Source: Clostridiaceae bacterium (lineage in GTDB: Bacteria > Bacillota > Clostridia > Oscillospirales > Acutalibacteraceae). From it: a stretch of 64,000 nt of DNA. Made by a program: the position numbers and the translations under genes. Positions within the stretch are counted from its first letter, which is position 1; every line of letters begins with the position of its first letter. This document shows, piece after piece, positions 53,167 to 63,441 of the stretch. The notes below the pieces were generated by a model. It saw only the letters and a list, made by a program, of their open reading frames with translations, did not search any database and was not told the DNA's origin. The DNA is taken from assembly GCA_904501675.1 (NCBI GenBank), contig CAJGCL010000001.1, positions 32,323 through 96,322 of the forward strand, in the 5' to 3' direction.

Positions 53167-55590
53167 TTAATGAACATCTTTAACCTTATAACCATAAGAG
53201 TAATAGCTGCTTCGCACGCCGTTTTTATATGCTCTTACGGTGTATGTATAGGTTTGCCCTTTCTTTGAAGTGGTATCATAGAAGGTTGTAGTTTTACCGT
53301 TTTTAACAGTACCCACAAGCTTCCATGTTGATGTAGGAGTTTTTCTATAAATATAATAACCCTGGGCATTAGGGCTTGCAGTATATTTTACCTGCATACC
53401 TTTGTTTGTGCTTTTCACATTATTAGCTTTAGGCGTATTTAGGAAAATCGTTCGTCTGCCGTTTGTATTATAAGTGCTCATATATTTGCCGTTAAATGAC
53501 TTAACTGTATAAATATATGTGGTACCGCTCTGAGTGTTTGTATCAAGGTAAGATACCTGATTAGCGTTGTTTATAACAGCAATTCTACGCCATCCTGATG
53601 ATACTGTACGCCTATAAACGTAGTAACCCTTTGCGCCTGCGCACTTTGACCACTTCACCTGTATACCGGAAACTCTGTTTTCAACAGTAAATTTCATCGG
53701 GGACTGCATTGCAACTACTGCTCCACCGGGTTGGGATTCATTACTTTGGAAATTACCTGACACTACATCAACTTTATAAAAGTATTCTGTGCCATATGTC
53801 AAGCTCTTATCTACAAAAACTCTTTCATTGCCCTTAGCGGTATAGATAAGACTCCAACCTGATGAAGATGTTTTTCTATACACCTTAAAGAAATCCGCAG
53901 GGCCTGAATATTCCCAACGTACGGCAACACCGGCAGCCACATTATACACAGCTATTCTTGGTTGGTTGAGGAAAGCTTTTAAAATACCAGTAGCGTTATA
54001 GGTGCTTTCAGCAGTTGCATTTTTAGCAGAAACTGTATATGAATAGGTCTGACCTGCTGAAACATCAGAATCCGTAAACTGAGTATTTGAGCTTGAAACA
54101 GTTGCATACAGCTTCCACTGTGTATCTCCCGCAGTTTTGCGATAAATACAGTAATTATATGCACCGTTGACTGCCTGCCAGCTGATTGTTATACCATTTG
54201 CACCGGCTGAAGCAGAAAGAAGTTTTGGTTCTTTTATGTAGTAACAAGAAAGACCTTCTTTGTCGTGATAGCCGTTACCGACGCTATTAAATGGTTGAAT
54301 AGCATATTCGTTAACATAGTTTTCTATTGGATTTGTATCAATATACGAATATTTTTTCTGTCCATTTACCACATCTAAAGGTTCCCATTTATTGTAGACA
54401 TTCTTCCTGAGAATTCTGTAAGATGAGGCTTTTGGTGCAATAAGCCATTCAAGAAGAATTCCGCCAGATACCATCCTTGCTGTATATAAACGAGAACAAT
54501 CGGTATATGTTGCACAATATTCAAGTTCGTTTTCTTTTGCGTATTGTTCTCCGATTGAACCGGGACAAGCATAAAGTGAAAAATCATTATTCGGAGTTAT
54601 AACAACAAATTGGTCTGCAGTATAGCCTATCTGCTCAAGATAATTTTGGCAGTTATCGGGAGTAATAACTCCATGAGACACACCTGCAGAATCAAGGAAC
54701 GTTTCTATTCCCTCTAAATCGAGCTGATATCCATATCCGAGAGAATACCAGCCAAGATAAGTTATAGTTGACGGTAACGCAATCTCAGTTAAATTATCGC
54801 AAGCGAGAAATACGCTATCGTAAATCATCTGAAGACCGGCATCTATACTGACTTTTTCTATAGCCGAGCCTGCAAACGCCATATTTCTTATTTCAGTAAC
54901 GTTTGAAGGAATAATTATCTCTCGGATCTGAGACATATAAAAAGCCTTTGGTGCAATAACATTTACACTTGATGGTATTTTAAAATTATGATAACTATTC
55001 TCAACAAACTTTCCGGGAGCACTTACAATAAGGGTTTTCATGTCCTTAGAGTAAACATCTCCATCAAAGGATTTGTAATATGGGTTGTCTTCAGAGACTG
55101 TTATCGCCTTTATTGGTGAATTAAAAAACATTGTTCCTGAAAGATATTCGACCTTTGACGGAACATGAATTGATTTAATTCCTGTATAGGCAAAAGCGTT
55201 ATCGCCTATTCTTTCAAGACTTTCGGGAAGAGTTATGCTTGTAAGGTTGATTTCGTACATAAAAGCATTTTCCATAATGCTTTTTACGCCCTCACCTATC
55301 GTAACGTTAGTAATATAGCACTGAACTTCCTGTTGAATATTAAACCAGGAATCATCAGTATAGTTGGGCATATAGCCGTTACCTGTTATTGTAAGAGATG
55401 CAGAACCTCTTGTTCTGTCATATGTAAAGGTCCAACTTAACGGACCACTTGAGTCATCAGATGTATCCTGCATTGTACCTGTAACTGTACCTCTGACACC
55501 TGTTGCAGCACTAGCACCTACAGCAGATGAAAAGGCAAACGTTACTATCAGCACAAGAGTTAATAATACACTTATGATTCTTTTACACAT
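53167..55590 (-). CDS. Secreted LRR (BspA-type) and fibronectin-III repeat surface protein
   Basis: 807 residues: Sec signal peptide (ISVLLTLVLIVTFAFSSAV), a DNA/ligand-neutral N-terminal domain (GSASLTITGNGYMPNYTDD), then about eight LRR_5 units from residue 80 to 290, with motifs such as IGEGVKSIMENAF and LPESLERIGDNAFAYTGI, and about five FN3 repeats from 370 to the end, each with a WKL...YxDTxxxxGxxYxYTV pattern (for example GTTYIYTVKSFNG). No cell-wall anchor (LPxTG) is present, so retention may be non-covalent. Probably surface adhesion or matrix. Upstream SDR ends 10 bases away. Confidence 0.85.
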   Translation of the reverse strand: MCKRIISVLLTLVLIVTFAFSSAVGASAATGVRGTVTGTMQDTSDDSSGPLSWTFTYDRTRGSASLTITGNGYMPNYTDDSWFNIQQEVQCYITNVTIGEGVKSIMENAFMYEINLTSITLPESLERIGDNAFAYTGIKSIHVPSKVEYLSGTMFFNSPIKAITVSEDNPYYKSFDGDVYSKDMKTLIVSAPGKFVENSYHNFKIPSSVNVIAPKAFYMSQIREIIIPSNVTEIRNMAFAGSAIEKVSIDAGLQMIYDSVFLACDNLTEIALPSTITYLGWYSLGYGYQLDLEGIETFLDSAGVSHGVITPDNCQNYLEQIGYTADQFVVITPNNDFSLYACPGSIGEQYAKENELEYCATYTDCSRLYTARMVSGGILLEWLIAPKASSYRILRKNVYNKWEPLDVVNGQKKYSYIDTNPIENYVNEYAIQPFNSVGNGYHDKEGLSCYYIKEPKLLSASAGANGITISWQAVNGAYNYCIYRKTAGDTQWKLYATVSSSNTQFTDSDVSAGQTYSYTVSAKNATAESTYNATGILKAFLNQPRIAVYNVAAGVAVRWEYSGPADFFKVYRKTSSSGWSLIYTAKGNERVFVDKSLTYGTEYFYKVDVVSGNFQSNESQPGGAVVAMQSPMKFTVENRVSGIQVKWSKCAGAKGYYVYRRTVSSGWRRIAVINNANQVSYLDTNTQSGTTYIYTVKSFNGKYMSTYNTNGRRTIFLNTPKANNVKSTNKGMQVKYTASPNAQGYYIYRKTPTSTWKLVGTVKNGKTTTFYDTTSKKGQTYTYTVRAYKNGVRSSYYSYGYKVKDVH

Positions 55591-55600
55591 AACGACACTC

Positions 55601-56335
55601 CTAAATTACATATCCGCCATTAACCGAAATAACCTGACCTGTTATAAAATCCGCCTTATCAGAAGCAAGAAAAGCCACCATCTGAGCAATATCGTTTACC
55701 GAGCCTATTTTGTTAAGCGGTGTTTCTTCCTTCAAAGCAGCTTTATCATCTTCAGTAAAGGAACTAAGCATATCTGTTTCAACAACACCGGGAGAAACCG
55801 CATTGACTGTAATACCTGAAAGCCCTTCTTCCTTGGCAAGAGCTTTGGTCAAACCTATAAGACCTGCTTTAGCAGCAGAATAATGCACCTCGAGAGAGGC
55901 TCCCACCTCTCCCCACATAGATGCAATATTTATAATTTTACCTGATTTTCTACTAATCATAAACGGAAGCGCGCGCCTGCAGCAATTAAATGCGCCTGTA
56001 AGATTTGTACCAATCATACGTTGCCACATTTCGTCAGTAATATCCGTAAAAAGCGCTTGCTCCGCTATACCTGCATTGTTGACAAGAATATCAACTCCGC
56101 CAAAATTCTTTTCTATTTCCGAAAACATTTTTTCAACATCGTTGGAAAGTGATACATCTGCTTTAAAAATCTCCACAGATGCAGAAGTGGAAAGTTCCGC
56201 TTTAAGAGCCTGCGCTTCAATCTGGGATGTATTATAATTTATTGCTACATTGTAGCCGTTTTCGGCAAGCACACGGCATATAGCCGCACCTATTCCTTTA
56301 GCACCACCGGTAACTAAAGCTGTTTTATTATTCAT
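55601..56335 (-). CDS. Short-chain dehydrogenase/reductase, FabG-like
   Basis: NAD(P)-dependent reductase, 244 residues. Motifs: TGGAKGIGAAICRVL (cofactor), VDILVNNAGIAE, the Ser-Tyr-Lys triad with INIASMWGEVG and YSAAKAGLIGLTKAL, and GITVNAVSPGVVETDM. It resembles 3-oxoacyl-ACP reductase, but no other fatty-acid genes are near. The start is ATG 56335 (MNNKTALVTGG), overlapping the lipoprotein stop by 8 bases; ATG 56344 is possible. No clear Shine-Dalgarno, suggesting coupling to the previous gene. Confidence 0.85.
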   Translation of the reverse strand: MNNKTALVTGGAKGIGAAICRVLAENGYNVAINYNTSQIEAQALKAELSTSASVEIFKADVSLSNDVEKMFSEIEKNFGGVDILVNNAGIAEQALFTDITDEMWQRMIGTNLTGAFNCCRRALPFMISRKSGKIINIASMWGEVGASLEVHYSAAKAGLIGLTKALAKEEGLSGITVNAVSPGVVETDMLSSFTEDDKAALKEETPLNKIGSVNDIAQMVAFLASDKADFITGQVISVNGGYVI

Positions 56336-57299
56336 CTGATTCATCTGAGACTGAAACTGCATTAGGCTCAATAGCACCAACTATATCAGAGGCATTTTCC
56401 TCTGTAACCGTTGTTTTCTTATAATCTGCAGGAGGCGTGAAAAGAGACATAGGAGCAATAGGCGAAACACTGTCGTAATACATAACGCTGTTATCTTCAG
56501 CTGTAGTTTTAATAATTGTTTTACCGATAAAGTAGTCTTTATTACCGTTATCGTATTCAACAACATTATATTTTATACCATCCTCAGTTACAGTGGTTTT
56601 TGAAACGATTTCATTGTTAAAGTCAAACGGATCATCCATAAGTAACTGACCAAATTCATCGTCTTTAGCGCTTTCCTCAATCTGCTCTTTAGGAATCTCT
56701 ATATACATTTTATCAGAAACAGAGAGGAGATACCACATATCTCCACCAATAATAACGCCCATCGGAACATCATTATAAATCATAGAAACTGAAGAGTATT
56801 TCCCGTTTTTAGCAATCTTATAATTCTGGGCAACTCCCTGAGAATCAACAAGGCGAACATTAATCATATACTGATTTGAACGAAGAACAGCAGCATCATC
56901 CTGAACAAACGGAACTACAGGAGCAGGCGCGTTACCGGTATCTCCATTAATATCCGGAGCTGTATTTTCTGTATCAGGTTTATTTGCATTCTGCTGATTC
57001 TGGATAGCCTGCTGAACACGGTCCTGAGACACACCTGTTGAAACTCCTGATTGAGTAACAGGAGCATAGAAATTCTTTTCCTCTTCCTTATCCTGAGCAG
57101 ACATCGTTACTGTTTCAGTAGAAATAACTGTTCCCTCTTCATTTGTAACCTCAACAACAAGAGTAGGCTCCTCATAAGTTGTTGGAACATTGGTTGTATT
57201 ATTTTTTCCATCAAGGTTTACTGTTGCTTCACAACCACAAAGAGTAATAATAGATGACACAAGAACAATTGCTACCATTGATACAACAAGTTTTTTCAT
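56328..57299 (-). CDS. Lipoprotein, extracytoplasmic, unknown function
   Basis: 323 residues, signal peptide ending in a lipobox (VSSIITLCGC). A long low-complexity region (about residues 25-130, Thr/Gln/Asn-rich) precedes a beta-rich domain (about 130-300: YMINVRLVDSQGVAQNYKIA, MIYNDVPMGVIIGGDMWYLL, KYNVVEYDNGNKDYFIG). The C-terminal domain vaguely resembles LolA-like outer-surface folds, but I cannot name a family. First gene after a promoter-bearing gap; GGAGG precedes the ATG. Confidence 0.7.
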   Translation of the reverse strand: MKKLVVSMVAIVLVSSIITLCGCEATVNLDGKNNTTNVPTTYEEPTLVVEVTNEEGTVISTETVTMSAQDKEEEKNFYAPVTQSGVSTGVSQDRVQQAIQNQQNANKPDTENTAPDINGDTGNAPAPVVPFVQDDAAVLRSNQYMINVRLVDSQGVAQNYKIAKNGKYSSVSMIYNDVPMGVIIGGDMWYLLSVSDKMYIEIPKEQIEESAKDDEFGQLLMDDPFDFNNEIVSKTTVTEDGIKYNVVEYDNGNKDYFIGKTIIKTTAEDNSVMYYDSVSPIAPMSLFTPPADYKKTTVTEENASDIVGAIEPNAVSVSDESDE

Positions 57300-57372
57300 A
57301 ATTCCTCCAAGACGAAAACCATGTTTTCAAATAAATAATTTCCGCCGATTTATTTTTATATACTATAGAAAA

Positions 57373-57402
57373 ATTCTACCATAAACCATCACTAAAAAGC
57401 AA
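57373..57402 (-). promoter_or_regulatory. Possible sigma-A promoter of the lipoprotein-SDR unit
   Basis: Minus strand TTGCTT, 18 bases, TAGAAT. Weaker than the other promoters in the window. Confidence 0.4.
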
Positions 57403-57451
57403 TAAAAACAAAAACTTATAAAAGTTTATTTACAAAATAGTTAAATATTAT

Positions 57452-57997
57452 TTATTTTCTTTGCTTTTTATCTTCTTTTACAAGCTTACTGATATACTGA
57501 AAGGTTGCATCCTCACCTTGTTCCGATAGCATAACAAGTAATGATTCAAGTAAATCTGAGGTTTCAGGATGAATGACGCGCCTTCCCTTCGCCTTCATAA
57601 AATACTCTATTGGTGATTTATCGTTATAGTTTTTGCCATTGTAGATTTTGCCTGCGGCAACTCTGTCGCAAAACATTTCTGCAACATAGCGCATAGGCAT
57701 TTTAACAGGCTCAACAACCTTTGATTTTGGATTATAATCAGTCCAATACTCAAAATGATGCTTATTTCTGCCTTTATGGTGTATCCATGCAAGAGAATAG
57801 CCAAATTCTGCACGCTCGGTCTCATTAGGACTATGAGTGCCTGCATAGTATTTCATACCCGGAATAAACTCCGTCGGTGAATACTTTGATAAATCATGGC
57901 GCAGACCTTGCCAGAAAACACCCGCCTTAAAGCAATGGACTATTACAACATGGCGATGTTTTGTTATTGTTTTAAAATGCTTAATTGGATGTATCAT
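57452..57997 (-). CDS. DUF5662 family protein
   Basis: 181 residues of an uncharacterised family recognisable by the His/Asp-rich arrangement RHVVIVHCFKAGVFWQGL, HDLSKYSPTEFIPG, WIHHKGRNKHHFEYW and AEMFCDRVAAGKIYNG. The spacing of His and Asp residues suggests a metal-dependent HD-like fold, an inference. The protein follows the fucosidase gene by two bases and may be translated with it. Confidence 0.8.
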   Translation of the reverse strand: MIHPIKHFKTITKHRHVVIVHCFKAGVFWQGLRHDLSKYSPTEFIPGMKYYAGTHSPNETERAEFGYSLAWIHHKGRNKHHFEYWTDYNPKSKVVEPVKMPMRYVAEMFCDRVAAGKIYNGKNYNDKSPIEYFMKAKGRRVIHPETSDLLESLLVMLSEQGEDATFQYISKLVKEDKKQRK

Positions 57998-57999
57998 AT

Positions 58000-59310
58000 T
58001 TATTTAATTCTGAAAACGTAAAGGTGTTCTGAATTCACATCTTCGGGAGAGCAGATATCTGCCTTAAGAGCTAATTTGCCACCGCAGTCGGAAGTAATAA
58101 CCTTTGCATTGCTACCAAGAAGAGTAATTTCATAGTTATCTTTATAATCAATCGCTTCAAATACTGTTTCTTTTGATGGGAATCTTTCGGTTATTGCGTA
58201 AATAAAGCCATCTCGCTGAGTGTAATAAACACCTTCGGGAGCTTTATTGAAGTAAACCTCGCTATCGTAAATAGCTTCGCCATTAACTTCAAGCCATTTA
58301 CCCATACCTAAAAGGCGTTCCTCCATAAGTGGTGGAATTGTACCATCACCATCAGGACCGATATTAAGAAGGAAATTACCACCCTTTGAAACAAGTGAGC
58401 AAAGTGTTTTAAGAAGCTCTTTAACAGAAAGATAGTTTTCGCAGCCTTCTTCCTTGTTTATACCGAAAGAACAACCAATACCGCGACACTCTTCGAATGG
58501 TCTGTCGAGTTCAACATCTTCTATTCTTCTTTCGGTACCAAGATAAACATCAATGATACCGTATTCGGTAGTAAAATTACCACCTTTTCTTCCGCGAGTT
58601 TCTTTACCCCAACGGTCGTTAGGTACAATAAAATCTTTAACAGAAGACTCGTTATAAAGCCACTGTAAAAACTCTGTTGAATGCCATACTGAGCTTTCAT
58701 GCTCCCACTCTCCATCAGTAAAAAGAGTATGAGGCTGATATTTTTCAACAAGTTCTTTAAGCATTGGATGAAGGTGCTCAAGAGCGTATTTTTCAGGGTC
58801 TTCAAGGTAATATGGATGCCACCACTCATAAACTGAATGATAAACACCAAATTTTACACCCGTACCTTCCATTGCATTTTTAAGCTCCATAAGAAAGTCG
58901 CGTTTGGGAGCGCATTCTACGGAATTAAGACCCGGTGCATACTGTGTTTCGTAAAGACAGTAGCCATCATGATGCTTTGAAACAAAGTTTATGTACTTAG
59001 CGCCTGAACGTTTGAAAAGAGTTGCCCACTTCTGAGCATCGAAGCGTTCACCTGTAAATTCGTCTTTGAAATCATAATACGGTCTTGAATTATAATGCTC
59101 TTTATGATAAGCCTTATATTTCTCCTGAGCTTCTGTCTGGCAATTCTCCATATTACATGCGTAGCCATACCACTCAGCGTAATCCTTAACAGGTGCATAA
59201 GCAGGGATACTATAAAGCCCCCAATGAATAAAGATACCAAACTTTGCTTTACCAAACCATTCAGGCACCTTACGGCTATTTAATGATTCCCAGTTATTTT
59301 CAAATTTCAT
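58000..59310 (-). CDS. GH29 alpha-L-fucosidase, cytoplasmic
   Basis: Hydrolyses terminal alpha-L-fucose. 436 residues from ATG 59310 (AGAGGTAG upstream). GH29 hallmarks: WFGKAKFGIFIHWGLYSIPA, KHHDGYCLY, and the nucleophile motif LFTDGEWEHE (Asp), then GIIDVYLGTERRIEDVELDRP and a C-terminal beta domain. No signal peptide, so it probably acts on imported fucosylated oligosaccharides. No fucose permease or catabolic genes are in view; the host-glycan link is inference. Confidence 0.93.
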   Translation of the reverse strand: MKFENNWESLNSRKVPEWFGKAKFGIFIHWGLYSIPAYAPVKDYAEWYGYACNMENCQTEAQEKYKAYHKEHYNSRPYYDFKDEFTGERFDAQKWATLFKRSGAKYINFVSKHHDGYCLYETQYAPGLNSVECAPKRDFLMELKNAMEGTGVKFGVYHSVYEWWHPYYLEDPEKYALEHLHPMLKELVEKYQPHTLFTDGEWEHESSVWHSTEFLQWLYNESSVKDFIVPNDRWGKETRGRKGGNFTTEYGIIDVYLGTERRIEDVELDRPFEECRGIGCSFGINKEEGCENYLSVKELLKTLCSLVSKGGNFLLNIGPDGDGTIPPLMEERLLGMGKWLEVNGEAIYDSEVYFNKAPEGVYYTQRDGFIYAITERFPSKETVFEAIDYKDNYEITLLGSNAKVITSDCGGKLALKADICSPEDVNSEHLYVFRIK

Positions 59311-59314
59311 AATG

Positions 59315-60121
59315 CTACCTCTTTCTGTATACCTCAACACAAAAATGAACGATTGTTGTAAGTTCTTTTTGGTTAATTAATTTTTCAGCATCTTCTCTAC
59401 TCGTTTTATAATAATACGGTGTCATTCTGAAAAGATTAAGAATATCTTCTGAATCAGTGAGATTAATTTCATACTTAATTTCTGTTTCAGAAACAAGTTC
59501 AAATAACTCTTCATTTCTTATTTCAGGTTTATTCTTATACGGTTTATCGTATAAAACACTTTTTAGTCCCCACAGATGCTCTTCAAGTGGCACCGATTTA
59601 ATGAGAAGCCCGTTTTCCTTCAAAACTCTATAAAATTCATTATAAGCGGATGGTGCGAAAATGTTAAGAACGCAATCAACCGCCGAATCTTCAAAAGGAA
59701 GATTAAAAGCACTCGCTACAGCAAACTGCCCTTCCTTCATAGACCTTGATGCATACCTGAGAGCATCCTTAGAAATATCAACACCGTAAAAATCCGTTAA
59801 GATGACTTTAGATATTGCATTTGAGTAATAACCTTCACCGCAACCTACATCTACAATAACGCTATGTGGATTCACATAGTTTTTTACTGTTTCACACAAC
59901 TTATTGCTTAGACTTTTGTAAAAGCCTTTTTCTAAAAAATCGCGACGAGAGCGAACCATAAGCTTATCATCGCCATGGCGCTTAGCAGAGCTTTGCTGAC
60001 TCATAAGTAAGTTTACATATCCATCCTTAGAAACATCAAAGCTATGACCTTGAGTACAGACATATTGACTTTCACTTTTATTAAGTTTATGCTTACAAAC
60101 AGGACAAATAAATTCAGACAT
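59315..60121 (-). CDS. rlmA: 23S rRNA guanine-N1 methyltransferase, RlmA family
   Basis: 268 residues, SAM-dependent, modifies G745/G748 region of 23S rRNA. An N-terminal zinc finger (CPVCKHKL and CTQGH), then YVNLLMSQQSSAKRHGDDKLMV, the SAM motif VIVDVGCGEGYYSNAI and a C-terminal segment with EHLWGLKSVLYDKPYKN. ATG 60121 is used; GTG 60133 would extend it by four residues. Resembles RlmAI/TlrB. It ends 4 bases before the fucosidase gene. Confidence 0.92.
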   Translation of the reverse strand: MSEFICPVCKHKLNKSESQYVCTQGHSFDVSKDGYVNLLMSQQSSAKRHGDDKLMVRSRRDFLEKGFYKSLSNKLCETVKNYVNPHSVIVDVGCGEGYYSNAISKVILTDFYGVDISKDALRYASRSMKEGQFAVASAFNLPFEDSAVDCVLNIFAPSAYNEFYRVLKENGLLIKSVPLEEHLWGLKSVLYDKPYKNKPEIRNEELFELVSETEIKYEINLTDSEDILNLFRMTPYYYKTSREDAEKLINQKELTTIVHFCVEVYRKR

Positions 60122-60139
60122 AACCCTTACCACGAATTA

Positions 60140-60160
60140 AAGGCTACCATGGGTAGCCTT
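60140..60160 (-). other. Hairpin after nrdR
   Basis: AAGGCTACC, ATG loop, GGTAGCCTT: a nine-pair stem between the nrdR stop and the rlmA start. The T-run is poor (TTTAATT), so terminator activity is partial or absent. Confidence 0.6.
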
Positions 60161-60166
60161 ATAATT

Positions 60167-60622
60167 TTAATCCTCAATAAGGAGCTTTTTAAGCTCACTC
60201 ATAAATGTGTTGATATCCTTGAACTGACGATATACAGATGCAAAGCGCACATATGCAACCTCATCGATATCTTTGAGCTTATCCATTACATATTCACCAA
60301 TTTTAACAGAAGTAACTTCTCTATCAAGTGAATTCTGAAGTTCTGCTTCAATTTCATCAATGGCCTTTTCAATAACATCAACTGAAACCGGACGCTTTTC
60401 GCATGCACGCATCATACCATTGAAAAGTTTATCGCGGTCAAATACTTCACGTGATTTATCCTTTTTTACAACAACAATAGGCACGCTTTCAATAATTTCA
60501 TATGTAGTAAAGCGCTTAGCGCAACTCATACATTCACGGCGACGACGGATACGCTCGCCCTCGTCTGTTGGACGGGAGTCAATAACCTTACTTTCTTCGA
60601 AACTGCAAAAAGGACATTTCAT
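60167..60622 (-). CDS. nrdR: Transcriptional repressor NrdR
   Basis: Represses ribonucleotide reductase genes in response to ATP/dATP. 151 residues from ATG 60622 ([20 protein letters not shown]): zinc ribbon with CPFC and CMSC, then an ATP-cone domain ([39 protein letters not shown]). GAGGTG 6 bases upstream decides against the GTG at 60631. Own promoter at 60653-60681. No nrd genes are adjacent. Confidence 0.96.
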   Translation of the reverse strand: MKCPFCSFEESKVIDSRPTDEGERIRRRRECMSCAKRFTTYEIIESVPIVVVKKDKSREVFDRDKLFNGMMRACEKRPVSVDVIEKAIDEIEAELQNSLDREVTSVKIGEYVMDKLKDIDEVAYVRFASVYRQFKDINTFMSELKKLLIED

Positions 60623-60652
60623 AATGTGCACCTCGTTTAAAAAATATATATA

Positions 60653-60681
60653 ATTATACCAAATACAGTATGGTTATGCAA
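60653..60681 (-). promoter_or_regulatory. Predicted sigma-A promoter of nrdR
   Basis: Minus strand TTGCAT, 17 bases, TATAAT; identical hexamers and spacing to the cdaA promoter. Confidence 0.65.
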
Positions 60682-60761
60682 TACTTTTAACAACATTTTG
60701 GGTTCAATTACCATTGATTTTTATAGGATTTTAATTTATTCTTGTTCTGGTGATTATTAAA

Positions 60762-61028
60762 ATGACAATAGTGAAAAAAGCGTGTGAGGTCTACCGTAAA
60801 CTAGGTAGCAACACACGCTTGATTATAAGAATAACAATTATATTGTTTTATACACTTCTGTTTACTGCTGTGTACACTCTTACAGCAACACATTCAAAGA
60901 TTCATTACGAATTACTTTTACTGACAGACCCACTTATTGAATGTGCAAAAAGTGTTTGTGGAATTGGTTTTTTAGGAATAGTCGTTTCAGGTATTGCCGA
61001 AGGAAAGCAAAACAATCAAAGCTCCTGA
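60762..61028 (+). CDS. Small two-helix membrane protein, unknown
   Basis: 88 residues from ATG 60762 (MTIVKKACEVYRK), or 92 from 60750. Two hydrophobic segments (IIRITIILFYTLLFTAVYTLTA and the shorter CAKSVCGIGFLGIVVSGIAE) joined by an acidic/His loop. Its stop overlaps the convergent clpC stop region by 13 bases. The Shine-Dalgarno is weak, and the ORF faces against all neighbours, so it is only moderately supported. I do not recognise a family. Confidence 0.5.
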   Translation: MTIVKKACEVYRKLGSNTRLIIRITIILFYTLLFTAVYTLTATHSKIHYELLLLTDPLIECAKSVCGIGFLGIVVSGIAEGKQNNQSS

Positions 61029-63439
61029 AAACTAAATGAATTACCATCAACTGTAGCAATATATGATTTTCCTGCTTTTATTTCTCCTGAAAGAAATTTT
61101 TCGGATAACGGGTCTTCAATATATGATGTTACAGCCCGACGTAAAGGTCTTGCACCATAAACTGTATCCATACCCTTTTCCGCTATTTTTTCAATCACAT
61201 CATCAGAGAATGTTAAATCAACACCAGATTTTTTGCATCTGTAAGATAACTCCGAAAGCATTCGCCGCGATATTTCTTTTATATCATCTATTGTAAGAGC
61301 GTTAAAAACAATAAGCTCATCTACCCTATTAATAAACTCAGGTTTAAAGAAATCCTTTGCTTCGCGCAGAACAAGCTCCTTTATTTTATCATTCGATTTC
61401 GAGTTACCGTTATCCTCCTGAAAGCCTATGGATTTCGCATTTTTAGAAATAAGTCTTGCGCCTATGTTTGATGTCATAATGATTATACTATTTTTGAAAT
61501 CGCATTTGCGTCCTGTTGAATCTGTTAAAATGCCATCCTCTAATATCTGCAATAAAAGATTGAATATTTCTGCATCTGCTTTTTCGATCTCATCGAAAAG
61601 CACTATAGAATATGGTTGTCGGCGAATTTTCTCGGTTAATTGGCCGCCTTCATCATAACCCACGTAACCCGGTGGCGCACCAACAAGACGTGATACGGAG
61701 TGTTTTTCTGTATACTCGGACATATCAAAACGAATTATATTCTGTTCTGAACCGAAAACAGTTTCTGCCAAAGCTTTTGTAAGTTCTGTTTTTCCCACAC
61801 CTGTTGGCCCGAAAAAAATAAACGAGCCTATAGGTCTCTTTGGGTTTTTAAAAGATACTCTACCTCTTCTTATTGCCTTCGAAGCGGCACAAACAGCTTC
61901 ATTTTGACCTACTATACGGTCATTTAGTTGTTCTTCAAGCGCGAGGAGCTTTTGGGCTTCATCCTTGGTTATCTGAGCAACAGGGACACCACAAAGAGAT
62001 GATACAACGCGAGCGACATCGTCTGCCGTAACAGTTTCTTTATTAACTCTGATATTATCCTGCCAATACTGTTTTTTGCTCCTTAAAACTGCTGACAATT
62101 CCTTTTCTTTATCCCTAAAATTTGCAGCAGTTTCAAAATCCTGGTTTTCAATAGATACGGTTTTTTTACGAGCAACCTCAGAGAGCTTCCCCTCAAGTTT
62201 TTTTATATCTTCAGGAGGAATATAGCTTTTAAGACGCACTTGAGAAGACGCTTCATCAATCAAATCTATGGCCTTATCAGGCAGAAATTTATCTGTCATA
62301 TAACGCACACTTAATGAGACTGCCGCATTAATTGCGTCATTAGATATTTCTACACCATGATGCTTTTCGTAAAGACCACGAAGACCTTTAAGCATTTCAA
62401 TTGCGGTTTTTTCATCAGGCTCATTCACAAAAACTGTTTGGAAACGTCTGTCGAGAGCTGCATCTTTTTCTATAAACTTTCTATACTCATCAATTGTTGT
62501 AGCTCCTACAACCTGTATTTCTCCACGGGCAAGACCCGGTTTTAAAATGTTTGCTGCATCAACTGCACCTTCGGCTGAGCCTGCTCCAACAATATTATGA
62601 AGTTCATCTATAAAAAGGATTATATTCCCATCCGAAGAAACCTCTTCAATAATATTTTTAATGCGCTCTTCAAAATCTCCTCTATATTTTGTGCCGGCTA
62701 CCATACAGGTTAAATCAACGCTGACAACCTGCTTATTTTTTAATATTTCAGGGGCTCTTCCGCTTGCTATTTCTAAAGCGAGACCTTCTGCAATTGCTGT
62801 TTTACCAACCCCCGACTCACCAATGAGGCAAGGGTTGTTTTTGGTTCTGCGGCAAAGAATTTCTATAACTCGTTGAATCTCTTTATCCCTACCGATAACA
62901 GGGTCTATTTCCCCTGATTCACAAAGCATACTAAGATTTCTGCTATATTTCGCAAGAGTCGGCTTTGATTTCGACAACTTGTTTTGTTTTTCTTCCTGTT
63001 CTTCTCTTCTCTGAGAATTATAGCCACTAAAAAACTCATACGGCTGAACACCAAGAGAGATTAACACACGACAACCTGCAGAATCTGTTTCGCGTACAAG
63101 AGCATTGAGAAGTTGTTCTGTACCTGCTTCCCTGTTCATTTTTTTATTATTAAGAGAAAGAGCATTCTCAATTATTTTTCTACATCGTGGAGTAATGTCG
63201 TCAGGTGTTAACGAGGTAGGCATACCTATACCGACCGTCGCTTTTATTTGCTCCTCTGCTTTTTTTAAACTGATTTTTTTTACACCAAGAATGGTTGCTG
63301 AAACCATTTTAGAATCTGATAAAAGACCTAAAAGGATATGTTCAGTACCAATATAGGTATGTCCCATATTCTCAGCGCTTTCTACCGCATAATTCAAGGC
63401 ATTATTTGCACTTTCTGTAAAACCTGTAAACTTATACAT
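61016..63439 (-). CDS. clpC: Clp protease ATP-binding subunit ClpC
   Basis: 807-residue AAA+ unfoldase of the HSP100 class. N-terminal Clp_N repeats ([23 protein letters not shown] start, [10 protein letters not shown]), AAA domain 1 with Walker [16 protein letters not shown], a middle UVR-like coiled region (about 405-460), AAA domain 2 with [40 protein letters not shown], and a ClpP-binding tip (IGF or similar; KSIGFQ is visible near 670). Works with ClpP in protein quality control and sporulation. It lies 2 bases after the SpoIIE-like gene; mcsA/mcsB/ctsR of the Bacillus operon are not here. Confidence 0.95.
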   Translation of the reverse strand: MYKFTGFTESANNALNYAVESAENMGHTYIGTEHILLGLLSDSKMVSATILGVKKISLKKAEEQIKATVGIGMPTSLTPDDITPRCRKIIENALSLNNKKMNREAGTEQLLNALVRETDSAGCRVLISLGVQPYEFFSGYNSQRREEQEEKQNKLSKSKPTLAKYSRNLSMLCESGEIDPVIGRDKEIQRVIEILCRRTKNNPCLIGESGVGKTAIAEGLALEIASGRAPEILKNKQVVSVDLTCMVAGTKYRGDFEERIKNIIEEVSSDGNIILFIDELHNIVGAGSAEGAVDAANILKPGLARGEIQVVGATTIDEYRKFIEKDAALDRRFQTVFVNEPDEKTAIEMLKGLRGLYEKHHGVEISNDAINAAVSLSVRYMTDKFLPDKAIDLIDEASSQVRLKSYIPPEDIKKLEGKLSEVARKKTVSIENQDFETAANFRDKEKELSAVLRSKKQYWQDNIRVNKETVTADDVARVVSSLCGVPVAQITKDEAQKLLALEEQLNDRIVGQNEAVCAASKAIRRGRVSFKNPKRPIGSFIFFGPTGVGKTELTKALAETVFGSEQNIIRFDMSEYTEKHSVSRLVGAPPGYVGYDEGGQLTEKIRRQPYSIVLFDEIEKADAEIFNLLLQILEDGILTDSTGRKCDFKNSIIIMTSNIGARLISKNAKSIGFQEDNGNSKSNDKIKELVLREAKDFFKPEFINRVDELIVFNALTIDDIKEISRRMLSELSYRCKKSGVDLTFSDDVIEKIAEKGMDTVYGARPLRRAVTSYIEDPLSEKFLSGEIKAGKSYIATVDGNSFSFQEL

Positions 63440-63441
63440 AA

